A stretch of 64,000 nucleotides of DNA from Brevirhabdus sp. GTDB lineage: Bacteria > Pseudomonadota > Alphaproteobacteria > Rhodobacterales > Rhodobacteraceae. This document shows positions 45,325 through 53,881 of the stretch, in pieces. Every line of letters starts with the position of its first letter. The first letter of the stretch is position 1. Below the pieces are notes generated by a model, which worked only from the letters and a program-made list of their open reading frames with translations, had not been told where the DNA came from and did not search any database. The position numbers and the translations under genes are program-made. The DNA lies in assembly GCA_024637315.1 (NCBI GenBank), contig JAGXFH010000034.1:62001-126000 (forward strand), given 5' to 3'.

Positions 45325-46950
45325 ATGGCTGATGCAGGATACGGCCTCGCCTTCGGGCTTTACCCTTACGCCAAGGTCGCGGCGCAGGACCAGCCGCCGC
45401 AGCGCCATGCCGTCGTGATCGTCGGCGGCGGGCCAGTCGGCCTGGCTGCGGCGCTTGATCTGGGGCGCAAGGGGACGCCGGTTCTGCTGCTCGACGATCA
45501 CGAAGGCGTCGGCGAGGGCAGCCGCGCGATCTGCTTTGCCAAGCGCACGCTGGAAATCACCGATCGTCTGGGCGCGGGCCAAGCGATGCGCGACAAGGGC
45601 GTGGTGTGGAATGTCGGAAAGGTGTTCCATGGCACCGACAAGGTGTTCGAGTTCAACCTGCTGCCAGAGGCGGGTCACAAGAACCCCGCCTTCATCAACC
45701 TGCAACAGCCCTATTTCGAGAAATTCCTGGTCGATGCGATTCGCGCCGCCCAGGAAGACGGCGCGCCCATCGAGATCCGAGGCGCCAACGCCGTGACCGG
45801 CCTGACCGATCGCGGCGACCATGTCGTGCTCGACATCGAGACCCCCGACGGTGCTTACCGTGTCGAGGCCGACTGGCTTGTCGCCTGCGACGGCGCGCGT
45901 TCGCCGATCCGGAAAATGCTGGGTCTGACCTTCGACGGCCGCGTGTTCGAGGACAATTTCCTGATCGCCGATGTCAGGATGACCGCGGATTTCCCGACCG
46001 AGCGCTGGTTCTGGTTCGAACCGCCCTTCAAGCACAGCGGCCAATCGGCCCTGTTGCACAAACAGCCCGACAATATCTGGCGTATGGATTTCCAGCTGGG
46101 TTGGGACATCGACCGCAAGGCCGAACTTGACCCGGCCCGGATTCGCGCCCGCGTCGATGCGATGCTGGGCGAGGCGGCTGAATACGAGCTGGTGTGGACT
46201 TCGATCTACACGTTCCAGTGCCGCCGAATGAAAGAATTCCGCCACGGCCGGATCCTTTTTGCCGGCGACAGCGCCCATCAGGTCTCGCCGTTCGGAGCGC
46301 GCGGCGCCAATTCAGGCATCCAGGATGCCGACAATCTGGCGTGGAAGCTGGATCTGGTGATCCGGGGCCTGGCGCCCGAGGCTTTGCTGGACACCTATTC
46401 GCAGGAACGTGTCCACGGCGCCGACGAGAACATCCTCAACTCGACCCGAGCCACCGATTTCCTGACGCCCAAGACCGAAATCAGCAGGATTTTCCGCAAC
46501 GCCGTTCTTGCGCTGGCGAAAGACCACGCGTTCGCGCGTCCGATGGTGAACTCGGGCCGCCTGTCAGTGCCCTGCATCTATGATGGCATGCCGCTGAACG
46601 GCCCCGAAGCTCTGGACGGCCCCCGCGCCACCCGCGTCGGCGCGCCTTGCGTCGATGCGCCGCTCGATCGGGGCTTTCTTCTTGACCGCTTGGCGGGGCA
46701 ATTCACCATCCTCGCCATCAACGCCGCTGCGCCGGACCTGTCGGAGGTCGACGGGATAAGCGTTGGTCAACTGGCGCTTGCGACGGATCGCCATGACCCC
46801 ACTGGCACGCTCCGCGACCGCTATCTGGGGGCCAATGATCGCGCGATCTACCTGATCCGGCCGGATCAGCATGTCGCCGCGCGATGGGCCGATTGCGACG
46901 CGGCCGCACTTCGCGCGGCGCTGAACACCGCAACCGGCAAGGGACGCTGA
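45325..46950 (+). CDS. FAD-dependent aromatic monooxygenase (MhpA/PheA family)
   Basis: A 541-residue class A flavoprotein hydroxylase. Motifs are the FAD GxGxxG (AVVIVGGGPVGLAAALDLGRKG), the DG motif (VACDGARSPIRKMLGL) and the GD motif (RILFAGDSAHQVSPFGARGANSGIQD), followed by a C-terminal thioredoxin-like region. Members hydroxylate phenolic substrates with NAD(P)H. Position suggests hydroxylation of a 4-hydroxyphenyl compound feeding homogentisate, such as 4-hydroxyphenylacetate 1-hydroxylation, but this is inference. A DUF2783 gene follows after 3 bases. Confidence 0.85.
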   Translation: MADAGYGLAFGLYPYAKVAAQDQPPQRHAVVIVGGGPVGLAAALDLGRKGTPVLLLDDHEGVGEGSRAICFAKRTLEITDRLGAGQAMRDKGVVWNVGKVFHGTDKVFEFNLLPEAGHKNPAFINLQQPYFEKFLVDAIRAAQEDGAPIEIRGANAVTGLTDRGDHVVLDIETPDGAYRVEADWLVACDGARSPIRKMLGLTFDGRVFEDNFLIADVRMTADFPTERWFWFEPPFKHSGQSALLHKQPDNIWRMDFQLGWDIDRKAELDPARIRARVDAMLGEAAEYELVWTSIYTFQCRRMKEFRHGRILFAGDSAHQVSPFGARGANSGIQDADNLAWKLDLVIRGLAPEALLDTYSQERVHGADENILNSTRATDFLTPKTEISRIFRNAVLALAKDHAFARPMVNSGRLSVPCIYDGMPLNGPEALDGPRATRVGAPCVDAPLDRGFLLDRLAGQFTILAINAAAPDLSEVDGISVGQLALATDRHDPTGTLRDRYLGANDRAIYLIRPDQHVAARWADCDAAALRAALNTATGKGR

Positions 46951-46953
46951 CCC

Positions 46954-47151
46954 ATGGACCTGAACCTGACACCGAATCTGCCTGATCCGGACGGTTTCTA
47001 CGATGAATTGCTGGCCGCGCATGAGGGGTTGGACAAGGCCGAAAGCGACGCGCTGAACGCCCGGCTGATCCTGATCCTCAGCAATCACATCGGTGACCGG
47101 GCGGTTCTTCGGCAGGCCCTGAAAGCAGCCCGCGACTCTTTGCAGCGGTAA
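46954..47151 (+). CDS. DUF2783 small protein
   Basis: A 65-residue acidic, largely helical protein matching DUF2783 (NLPDPDGFYDELLAAHEGLD, and LILILSNHIGD). It starts 3 bases after the FAD monooxygenase stop, and I recall the same neighbourhood in other Rhodobacteraceae. It may be an accessory subunit of that oxygenase; no function is established. Confidence 0.75.
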   Translation: MDLNLTPNLPDPDGFYDELLAAHEGLDKAESDALNARLILILSNHIGDRAVLRQALKAARDSLQR

Positions 47152-47193
47152 TCCGGGCGAACCGCACCCCGCCAGACGTTGGCTCAGGCCCGG

Positions 47194-47487
47194 TCAGACC
47201 GACCCCGGCCTGGTCGGCAGCAGCCGCGCCTCGGACATCAGCACGATCAGGATATCGACATGCCGCGCCACGCTGTAGGAGGCATCGCCATTCGTGCGCG
47301 TCTCTTCCATCTCCGCCTCTTCCGAGAGCAGCCGGGTCAGCGCACGCACCGGTGTCGGGGCCGATGGTTCGCGGATCAGCCGCTTGAGATCGCGCTCGCG
47401 GTTATAATCCACCATCCCGAAACGGGCCGCCCGGATCAACAGGCGTGGGCGACGGAGCTTGGACAGTATCTGCATAATATCGGTCAT
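47194..47487 (-). CDS. DUF6477 family small protein
   Basis: A 97-residue protein with RRPRLLIRAARFGMVDYNRERDLKRL, the conserved core of the DUF6477 family of Rhodobacteraceae, and an acidic C-terminal half. It diverges from the DUF6456 gene across a 285-base AT-rich region. Function unknown. Confidence 0.75.
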   Translation of the reverse strand: MTDIMQILSKLRRPRLLIRAARFGMVDYNRERDLKRLIREPSAPTPVRALTRLLSEEAEMEETRTNGDASYSVARHVDILIVLMSEARLLPTRPGSV

Positions 47488-47642
47488 GAGGTGTTTCCCT
47501 GTTAAGTGGCGGGATCACTCATACTCAACCCAGGGGTGTGTTGCGCAGGCTCCGTACCGACCGACCGGATGGTTTCCAAAACGTTTAGAAATTGGGAACA
47601 ATATTTGACTTCGACAACTATCTTAACGATCCGGTAACGGAT

Positions 47643-47657
47643 ACAACTTTAAGTTGT
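47643..47657. promoter_or_regulatory. Palindrome in the DUF6477-DUF6456 divergent region
   Basis: ACAACTT-T-AAGTTGT is a perfect 15-base palindrome, flanked by GAT and ATC parts that extend the symmetry imperfectly. It lies in an AT-rich 285-base gap (47488-47772) with a TTGACT (47605-47610) upstream. It looks like an operator for a dimeric regulator, possibly the DUF6456 protein itself. Confidence 0.45.
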
Positions 47658-47772
47658 TATCAGTTTGGGGGTGAAACGATAAGCGCAGTCGGCTGCCGAC
47701 TGCCGTCTCTCTCCCATGCGCTTGAACCACGCGCGCCGCCCGGCGCAAAATGCCTGTGAATGGGGGACTGGA

Positions 47773-48906
47773 ATGCTGGAGCTGCGAACCGAGCTTGTCG
47801 CCGATCGTGACCTGCCGAACTGGGTGCCCGAGGCGGCACGCAACTATATCGACCACACCGAAAACGGACGAACCATCCGTGAATTGGCACGAGAGGCGGG
47901 CTGCCACGCCTCGACCGTGCTGCGCCAGGTGCGCAAGACCGAAGCCCGCCGCGACGACCCGTTGATCGACAAGGCGCTTGTCGATCTGGGTGCACGTCAT
48001 ACCCCACCAGGCAGCTCTGACATTCACAAAGCCAAGGACAGCCCGAACATGAACGCAATGACCCGCCCTCCTGTCGCCGCACCTGACGAGGAAACCGTAG
48101 TGCGCGAGGCAAGACGCATCCTGCGGAGGCTCTGCGAGCCGGGGGCCTGCCTGGCAGTCGCGCAGGATATGGAAAAGGCCGTGGTCGTTCGGGAAACCGG
48201 CGACGGCAAGACCACTCGCACCGCTGTCGTCGACCGCCCGGTGGCGCAGGCGATGGCGCTGAAGGACTGGATCGTCTGTGAAACGCCTGGTCGTATCTCG
48301 CGCCATGCGATCACCACTGCCGGTCGCGCCGCCCTGAAACGGATGCTGGCCGATGACGATGTAACCCGCCACGGTTCTGCCGACGCGGCGACCCCCTTTG
48401 CTGACCAGCATCGGATCTGGGGAGAAAAGCAGACGCCGATCGCCGGTTCCGAACGCTCGCGCCGGATCCGTTACAACCTTGCCGAATCGCCGATCATTGC
48501 GATGGCGCGTCGCAAGGACAAGGACGGTGCGCCGTTCCTCAGTGCCGAACTGGTTTCCGCCGCCGAGCGGCTGCGCGAGGATTTCGAGTTGGCGCAGATG
48601 GGCCCCCGCGTTGCTCAGAATTGGGAGAAGTTCCTGACCGGCGGCGACCGAGGCTCGTACCGGCCTGACAGCAGCATCGGCAACGGTCCGGCAAATGCCC
48701 GTGAGCGGGTGTCGGCCGCGCTGCGCGATCTGGGCCCCGGCCTCGGCGATGTCGTGCTGCGGGTCTGCTGCTTCCTCGAAGGTCTGGAAGTCGCCGAGAA
48801 ACGCATGGGCTGGTCGGCCCGCTCTGGCAAGGTCGTGCTGCGGATCGCGCTGCAACGGCTGAAGCGCCACTACGAGGAATTGGGGACCGGCAATCTGATC
48901 GGCTAG
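47773..48906 (+). CDS. DUF6456 helix-turn-helix protein
   Basis: A 377-residue protein with an N-terminal helix-turn-helix-like segment (GRTIRELAREAGCHASTVLRQVRKTEARRDDPLID) and a C-terminal DUF6456 domain rich in arginine and glutamate (GNGPANARERVSAALRDLGPGLGDVVLRVCCFLEGLEVAEKRMGWSARSGK). The C-terminal part resembles a conserved alphaproteobacterial putative regulator. The ATG at 47773 is preferred, as the open frame up to 47716 lacks the family start. Targets are unknown; autoregulation through the nearby palindrome is possible. Confidence 0.75.
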   Translation: MLELRTELVADRDLPNWVPEAARNYIDHTENGRTIRELAREAGCHASTVLRQVRKTEARRDDPLIDKALVDLGARHTPPGSSDIHKAKDSPNMNAMTRPPVAAPDEETVVREARRILRRLCEPGACLAVAQDMEKAVVVRETGDGKTTRTAVVDRPVAQAMALKDWIVCETPGRISRHAITTAGRAALKRMLADDDVTRHGSADAATPFADQHRIWGEKQTPIAGSERSRRIRYNLAESPIIAMARRKDKDGAPFLSAELVSAAERLREDFELAQMGPRVAQNWEKFLTGGDRGSYRPDSSIGNGPANARERVSAALRDLGPGLGDVVLRVCCFLEGLEVAEKRMGWSARSGKVVLRIALQRLKRHYEELGTGNLIG

Positions 48907-48936
48907 TCTCGCCCGACGCTAGGTTTGGCCTGCCGC

Positions 48937-48968
48937 ACGGCGCGTGACCCGGTCCGGTCACGCGCCGT
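48937..48968 (+). terminator. Strong hairpin terminator after DUF6456 gene
   Basis: ACGGCGCGTGACC (48937-48949) pairs perfectly with GGTCACGCGCCGT (48956-48968) around a 6-base loop, 30 bases after the stop. The T-tract is weak, but the 13-bp stem is one of the strongest in the window. Confidence 0.65.
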
Positions 48969-49220
48969 TCCGCCGATTCGGGCCCGCGACTCGCCGCCCC
49001 CATAACATCAAATAAGGCAGGTAAATATCGGTTATGGTTAATAAACCTATAAAAATGATGCCAGATCAGAACCAAACCCGATCCACGCCGCAGCATTAGG
49101 GCTTGTGGCGAAATGGTGCCTTTGCGGTGCCCCGACTATGACAAAAATACGGCAAATTGGGGGTCACACTTGGATGCATCGCCGACCGGCAGCGCAACCC
49201 GAAACCCAAGGAGACCCACG
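48969..49220. other. AT-rich intergenic stretch before the Hint_2 gene
   Basis: No gene is supported here. Bases 49000-49090 are markedly AT-rich for this genome and include the inverted repeat GGTT-AATA-AACC (49036-49047), which may be an operator or promoter element. A ribosome site (AAGGAG) precedes the ATG at 49221. Confidence 0.5.
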
Positions 49221-49817
49221 ATGTTCATCCCCAGCCTGTCCACCTTCACCGAAGCCGAGAAAATCACCATCGGCGCCCGTCCGGCAACCGGCGCAAACCT
49301 GACCGGCCTGATCGCCGGCACGCTTCTGGAAACCGCCGCCGGCTGGCGCCCGGTCGAGAAGCTGATGCAGGGCGACGAGGTCTACACCTATGACGGCGGC
49401 CTGCGTGCCATCGGCCGTCTGGAGCGGCGCTTTGTGGCCGCCGCCGAAGCTGCGCCTGAGGGGCTGGTCCATGTGCCCGGCGGGATCCTGTCGAATTCCG
49501 AGGATCTGCTGGTGCTGCCGGAACAAAAGCTGCTGATCGAAACCGCGGCGCATGGCGGCGTCGGCACATTGTTCAGGGCCGCCGATCTTGCAGGGCAGGG
49601 TGGCATCGCCTGGAAACGCGATCTTGGCCACATCCAGATCGTCCGTCCGGTTTTCGATGACGAGGAGGTGCTTTGGGCCAATGCCGGCCTGCTTTTCCAC
49701 TGCGCTGCGGCAACCGACAAGCAGGGCTTCTTCCCCAAGGCCATGCCAGACGATCTGGCCGCGATCCGGTCTGCCGTATTCGCAGCAGGTGTGGCAGAGT
49801 TCTGCCAGGCCGCCTGA
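49221..49817 (+). CDS. Hint_2 (hedgehog/intein-like) domain protein
   Basis: A 198-residue stand-alone Hint_2 domain: LIAGTLLETAAGWRPVEKLMQGDEVYTYDGGLRAIGRLERR is the N-terminal block and VLPEQKLLIET is the HLH-like block. The residue that would be the splicing nucleophile (Cys or Ser before the AGT) is glycine, so self-processing by the usual mechanism is unlikely. Such proteins are common in Rhodobacteraceae with no known role. No partner gene is adjacent. Confidence 0.75.
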   Translation: MFIPSLSTFTEAEKITIGARPATGANLTGLIAGTLLETAAGWRPVEKLMQGDEVYTYDGGLRAIGRLERRFVAAAEAAPEGLVHVPGGILSNSEDLLVLPEQKLLIETAAHGGVGTLFRAADLAGQGGIAWKRDLGHIQIVRPVFDDEEVLWANAGLLFHCAAATDKQGFFPKAMPDDLAAIRSAVFAAGVAEFCQAA

Positions 49818-49849
49818 TCCAGCCTCTCCACACCCCCGGTGGCAAAGAC

Positions 49850-49874
49850 GGGACCGCGCCAAAACGCGGTTCCG
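49850..49874 (+). terminator. Hairpin after the Hint_2 gene
   Basis: CGGGACCGCG (49850-49859) pairs with CGCGGTTCCG (49866-49875) with one G-U pair around a 6-base loop, 33 bases after the stop. A short pyrimidine-rich tail follows. Confidence 0.55.
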
Positions 49875-49875
49875 C

Positions 49876-50129
49876 TGTCGTTTCCGCGCTCAGTCGGCGG
49901 CCTTTGCCGCCTCGGTCAGTTCAATCCGCGCCGCCCGGACCCCATCGCCAAGGATCTTTCAAGCATGGGCGAATTCATCAGTTGTCTACTTGGCAATCGC
50001 ATCTGGCTCCTTGCATCTGAACCGGAATCGGAATCTTTGCAAATCGTCCCGGCGCGCACTACCAGAGGGCAGTCGACTTGAACACGCGCACCGGCCCGAT
50101 TACACAGGATCAATCTCAGGAGAGAGTGA
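49876..50129. other. Intergenic region before lipA
   Basis: No intact gene is seen. A further GGCGGC-CTTT-GCCGCC stem is at 49897-49912. A 22-codon minus-strand frame (49891-49959) looks like a protein C-terminus but lacks any start or upstream part. The lipA ribosome site is AGGAGAG just before 50130. Confidence 0.5.
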
Positions 50130-51092
50130 ATGAGTCCGCGCGACCTCAAGATCCCCGGCCAGCGCCACCCCGAAAAGGCGCATCGCCCCGACAATGCCCA
50201 GCCGAAGAAACCCGACTGGATCCGGGTCAAGGCGCCGACGTCGGCGGGATACAAGGCCACGCGCGACACGCTGCGCGAACACAAACTGGTCACCGTCTGC
50301 GAAGAGGCGGGCTGCCCCAATGTCGGAGAATGCTGGAGCCAGGGCCACGCCACCATGATGATCATGGGCGAGATCTGCACCCGCGGCTGCACCTTTTGCA
50401 ACATCGCCACAGGCCGGCCCGACACGCTGGATGTGTTCGAGCCGGGCAGGGTGGCGGACGCGGTGAAGAAACTCGGCCTCAACCATGTGGTCATCACCTC
50501 GGTCGACCGCGACGATCTGGACGATGGCGGGGCAGAGCACTTCGCCCAGACCATCCGTGCGATCCGCAAACAGGCCCCCGGCGCCACGATCGAGATCCTG
50601 ACCCCGGATTTCCTGAAATGCGCCCCCGAGGTGCTGGAAACCGTCGTCGCCGCCAAGCCCGATGTCTTCAACCACAACCTTGAAACCGTTCCCGGCCTCT
50701 ACCCCTCGGTTCGTCCCGGCGCGCGCTATTTCCACAGCCTGCGCCTGTTGCAGCGGGTCAAGGAGCTGGATCCTGCGATGTTCACCAAGTCCGGCCTGAT
50801 GGTGGGCTTGGGCGAGGATCGGCAGGCGGTGCTGCAGGTCATGGAGGACATGCGCGCCGCCGATATCGACTTTCTGACCATCGGCCAGTACTTGCAGCCG
50901 ACCCCGAAACACCACCACATCGACCGCTTCGTGACGCCTGAGGAATTCGCCAGCTACGAAAAAGCCGCCTATGGCAAGGGCTTCCTGATGGTCTCGGCGT
51001 CGCCGCTGACCCGCTCAAGCTATCACGCAGGCGAGGATTTCGCCCGGCTGCGCGAAGCACGGCTGCGGAAGCTGGGTAACGCTCCGGCGTGA
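50130..51092 (+). CDS. lipA: LipA, lipoyl synthase
   Basis: A 320-residue radical-SAM enzyme. The auxiliary-cluster motif is [12 protein letters not shown], the SAM-cluster motif is [13 protein letters not shown], and the terminal RSSY motif that binds the auxiliary cluster is present ([12 protein letters not shown]). It inserts two sulfurs into octanoyl groups on 2-oxoacid dehydrogenase E2 subunits and GcvH. It appears to be a single-gene unit. Confidence 0.97.
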   Translation: MSPRDLKIPGQRHPEKAHRPDNAQPKKPDWIRVKAPTSAGYKATRDTLREHKLVTVCEEAGCPNVGECWSQGHATMMIMGEICTRGCTFCNIATGRPDTLDVFEPGRVADAVKKLGLNHVVITSVDRDDLDDGGAEHFAQTIRAIRKQAPGATIEILTPDFLKCAPEVLETVVAAKPDVFNHNLETVPGLYPSVRPGARYFHSLRLLQRVKELDPAMFTKSGLMVGLGEDRQAVLQVMEDMRAADIDFLTIGQYLQPTPKHHHIDRFVTPEEFASYEKAAYGKGFLMVSASPLTRSSYHAGEDFARLREARLRKLGNAPA

Positions 51093-51120
51093 CGGCGTCG
51101 GGCAGAGGTCGTTCGCGGCC

Positions 51121-52083
51121 CTACTGACTGCTTGTTTGCACCCCCTCGAACGGAGTGCCGATATCGACCGTCTGTTCCGGAGCGTCGACCGTGGAATCGG
51201 ACGCGATCATCACCGGATTTGGCTTGTCGGGCAGCTGGTTGAGGAATCCATCCTCGCGAATCTCGACGCGGTTCTGGTGGTAGAGGCCGACCGACGGGAC
51301 CAGCCGCAGCCCCTCGAACCCTTCGGGCACCGTGAACTCCATCTTCAGGCTGCCATTCATCTCTTCCGGCACGTATTCGGGCACGCTTGCATATATCCCG
51401 GTCGCCTGACCGCTGGGTGTAAGCAACTGGCCCCAAAGCGTGTAATGGTAGCCCGCGACAAGGTTCACATGCTCGACCGTCGCCTCGATGACGCCGCCTT
51501 CGGGGGGCAGACGCTGATCGCCATCGGCTGCGTCGGCGGCGGTGACGGTGATGCCCTGGATCGCGTGAAGCTGGATGGTCTGATCAATATTGGCGGTATC
51601 CTCCAACTTTGTCAGCGCGGTCGCGTCCGCCACGTTCGAGCCGTCCACTTCGCCCTCATAAAGCGTCAGGAAGACGACATAGTCGATGTTGAAGTCGGTC
51701 CGGTTCTGCGGCACCGGCAATTCGACACTGGTTGTGCCGGCTGCCGTCTCTGGCGTGAAGGGCATATAGCTGACATCGCCGCTGACCTCCTGCGTCGTCA
51801 TGTCGAACAATTGCGCCGCAAGCGTGTAGGGCTGGCCGGGCACAAGGCCATCATAGGTCACGTCATCGCGAACGGTTCCGCCGACACGGGTGAAAAAGCG
51901 GTTGTCATCGACGGTATCAAGGGCAACCCCAGACAGCGTGACTTCGCCCTGGGCCAAGGCGAGATCAACCGCAAGAAGACTCCCGAGGGCGCAGGCCAGC
52001 GCAGCCGCGGCGGGGCGGAACGCTGCGCGTCGGCGGAAATCGGGGGCGGGAATGTATGCGACAGTCATGGCGCGCCTCTGCAT
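51121..52083 (-). CDS. Secreted protein with two VaFE/T-Q ester-bond-like repeats
   Basis: A 320-residue protein with an N-terminal signal-like segment (ACALGSLLAVDLALAQ). Two repeats follow. Repeat 1 (about 50-165) reads VRDDVTYDGLVPGQPYTLAAQLFD, then VVFLTLYEG and ends EDTANIDQTIQL. Repeat 2 (about 175-290) reads IEATVEHVNLVAGYHYTLWGQLL and SVGLYHQN. The order (D.V.Y..L.PG..YTL, VVF..LYEG, DQTI) is that of VaFE/T-Q ester-bond domains of Gram-positive surface proteins. Repeat 1 keeps the DQT element that carries the cross-link glutamine, but the threonine partner is not certain. No sortase signal is present. Start could be the ATG at 52068. Confidence 0.65.
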   Translation of the reverse strand: MQRRAMTVAYIPAPDFRRRAAFRPAAAALACALGSLLAVDLALAQGEVTLSGVALDTVDDNRFFTRVGGTVRDDVTYDGLVPGQPYTLAAQLFDMTTQEVSGDVSYMPFTPETAAGTTSVELPVPQNRTDFNIDYVVFLTLYEGEVDGSNVADATALTKLEDTANIDQTIQLHAIQGITVTAADAADGDQRLPPEGGVIEATVEHVNLVAGYHYTLWGQLLTPSGQATGIYASVPEYVPEEMNGSLKMEFTVPEGFEGLRLVPSVGLYHQNRVEIREDGFLNQLPDKPNPVMIASDSTVDAPEQTVDIGTPFEGVQTSSQ

Positions 52084-52362
52084 TGAGTTTTGCCTGATCA
52101 GCCATGATTTCCCCCCATCATGTCAAACTGGCCCATGGCAGGAACCCGCCGCAGCATCAGCAAAGGATCGCCAAGGGGCGGTGAATCGCGGCTGGAAGCG
52201 GCTTTGGCAAGAACGGATGGCGGGAACCCGCCACGTGATCGGCTGCACGTTGCCGACCGGTTTGTGCCGACCGTCGGACCGGATCCATGCAACCGGGGGT
52301 ATTGGAATTCGCCGCGACTCACCGTCGGTCGGAGTTGGCCGCCATCGCATCGAACACCTGGC

Positions 52363-53253
52363 TCACTCGACCGGTGGCACAGCCTTGAGATAGGCGATGA
52401 TCGCCTGCAAATCCGACTCGGGCATCTGTTTGAGGTTTTCCACCACATCGGCCATATGCCCGCCCACCGTATCGAAATCCGGGGTGAAGCCACTGGTGAA
52501 ATAGGTCATCAGATCGCCCTCGCTCCAGCCCAGTTTCGCCGGGGTGATATTTGGGATCGTGCCGCGACCTGTTGGGTTCGGTGCGCCCGCCAGCCAGCGC
52601 GACCGGTCCATCCCGCCAAGGGCGTTGCGCGGAGTGTGGCATTCGCCGCAATGCCCCAGGGCCTCGACCAGATAGCGTCCCCGCTCCAGCTCAGGCGTCG
52701 GGGCGTCGGACAGGATCCAATCGTCTTTCAGAAACAGGAACTTCCAGCCGCCAAGGCTTAGCCGGATATTGTACGGAACGCGCAGATCGTGCGGCCGGTT
52801 CACCCACTTCACTGCGGGCAACGTCATCAGATAGGCGTGCAGTGCAACAATGTCCTCGAGCGAGGCGCGGGTATAGGTGGCATAGGGGAAAGCGGGGTAA
52901 TAGTGCTGGCCTTGTGGCGAGGTGCCGTGCCGCATCGCATTGGCCAGATCCTCGGCAGTCCAGCCGCCGATGCCGGTCGCGGGGTCGGGCGAGATGTTGG
53001 GGGCGTAGAACGTGCCGAAATCGCTGGGAAAGGGGCGTCCGCCGATCAATTCGAGCCGCGCCTCGTCCTGCGCGCCCTCGGCCGCATGACAAGACGCGCA
53101 GCCGGCCGCGATGAACACCGCCTCACCTCTGGCAAGGTCCGGCTCTATGCCAGAAATCGCTTCCGGGTCAATGGTTTGCGGCTTCGTTACAAGCCAGAAA
53201 GCGCCGAAGCCGATCACCCCGAGCGCCACGATCATCACCAGAAAACGTATCAT
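52363..53253 (-). CDS. Membrane-anchored diheme cytochrome c
   Basis: A 296-residue protein with one N-terminal membrane segment (MIRFLVMIVALGVIGFGAFWLV) and two class I cytochrome domains with heme sites CASCH and CGECH. The pattern (FGTFYAPNISPDPATGIGGW, GAPNPTGRGTIPNITP) is that of the cytochrome subunits of alcohol/aldehyde dehydrogenases. Electron partner unknown. The ATG at 53253 begins the membrane segment; an in-frame extension to 53289 is rejected. A cytochrome c' gene lies 57 bases upstream on the same strand, so the two are probably one operon. Confidence 0.86.
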   Translation of the reverse strand: MIRFLVMIVALGVIGFGAFWLVTKPQTIDPEAISGIEPDLARGEAVFIAAGCASCHAAEGAQDEARLELIGGRPFPSDFGTFYAPNISPDPATGIGGWTAEDLANAMRHGTSPQGQHYYPAFPYATYTRASLEDIVALHAYLMTLPAVKWVNRPHDLRVPYNIRLSLGGWKFLFLKDDWILSDAPTPELERGRYLVEALGHCGECHTPRNALGGMDRSRWLAGAPNPTGRGTIPNITPAKLGWSEGDLMTYFTSGFTPDFDTVGGHMADVVENLKQMPESDLQAIIAYLKAVPPVE

Positions 53254-53310
53254 GCCACCTCTACCAGACAAGGATCGGGCGCGATCCAAGGACCGCGCCC
53301 TGCGATGGCG

Positions 53311-53781
53311 TTATTGTGGCTGGCGATAGGCCTTGTGACAAGCCGTGCAGGCCTCGCCAATGGGGCCGATCGCGGCCTTCAGCGATTCAAGATCGGTCCC
53401 GGCCGCGGCGTTCATCGCAACGGCTGCTTCATTGAGAGCCTCGGCTTTCGAGACGATGTCCGGATAGTCGGTCCAGATCGCCGGCAGCGCCCTTGTCCCT
53501 TCGAGCGAGTCCGCATCGGATCCCTGCGGCCAAAGGGCTGATTGATCAATTGTGGTCAGTATCATGAGGTTGGAAGCCGCTGTCGAGGCTGCGGCCGCAT
53601 CATACGCCACTTTGTCCTGTGCCATCCCGAACAGGATACCGGCGTTGAGTTGCTGCATCTGCATGAGTCCCTGCCGTGCCTTGATCGCGCCGGCGATGGC
53701 CGGATCGATATGGCTGGCGGCGAAAACTGTGCTGGCGGCAACGGCAAGACCGGCTGCACCAAAGGCGATTTTCTTGATCAT
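53311..53781 (-). CDS. Cytochrome c' (class II)
   Basis: A 156-residue secreted four-helix cytochrome: signal peptide ending TVFAAS, and a C-terminal heme site CTACHKAYR typical of class II cytochromes c'. Family members bind NO or act as redox carriers. A divergent LysR gene stands 100 bases away, so regulation by it is plausible. Confidence 0.9.
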   Translation of the reverse strand: MIKKIAFGAAGLAVAASTVFAASHIDPAIAGAIKARQGLMQMQQLNAGILFGMAQDKVAYDAAAASTAASNLMILTTIDQSALWPQGSDADSLEGTRALPAIWTDYPDIVSKAEALNEAAVAMNAAAGTDLESLKAAIGPIGEACTACHKAYRQPQ

Positions 53782-53881
53782 TCGGTTATCTCCCTGCGAC
53801 TCGGAAAAATTATCGTGACTTCAAGGTAGCTGTGAAAATAACAATGGGTAGTCAAAATTTTCGCAAGCGGTTGGACAATTA

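Noticed and set aside
49891-49959. A 22-codon minus-strand frame reading KILGDGVRAARIELTEAA before a stop
   Set aside because: It looks like a real C-terminus by codon use, but an in-frame stop lies just upstream and I cannot assign a family.
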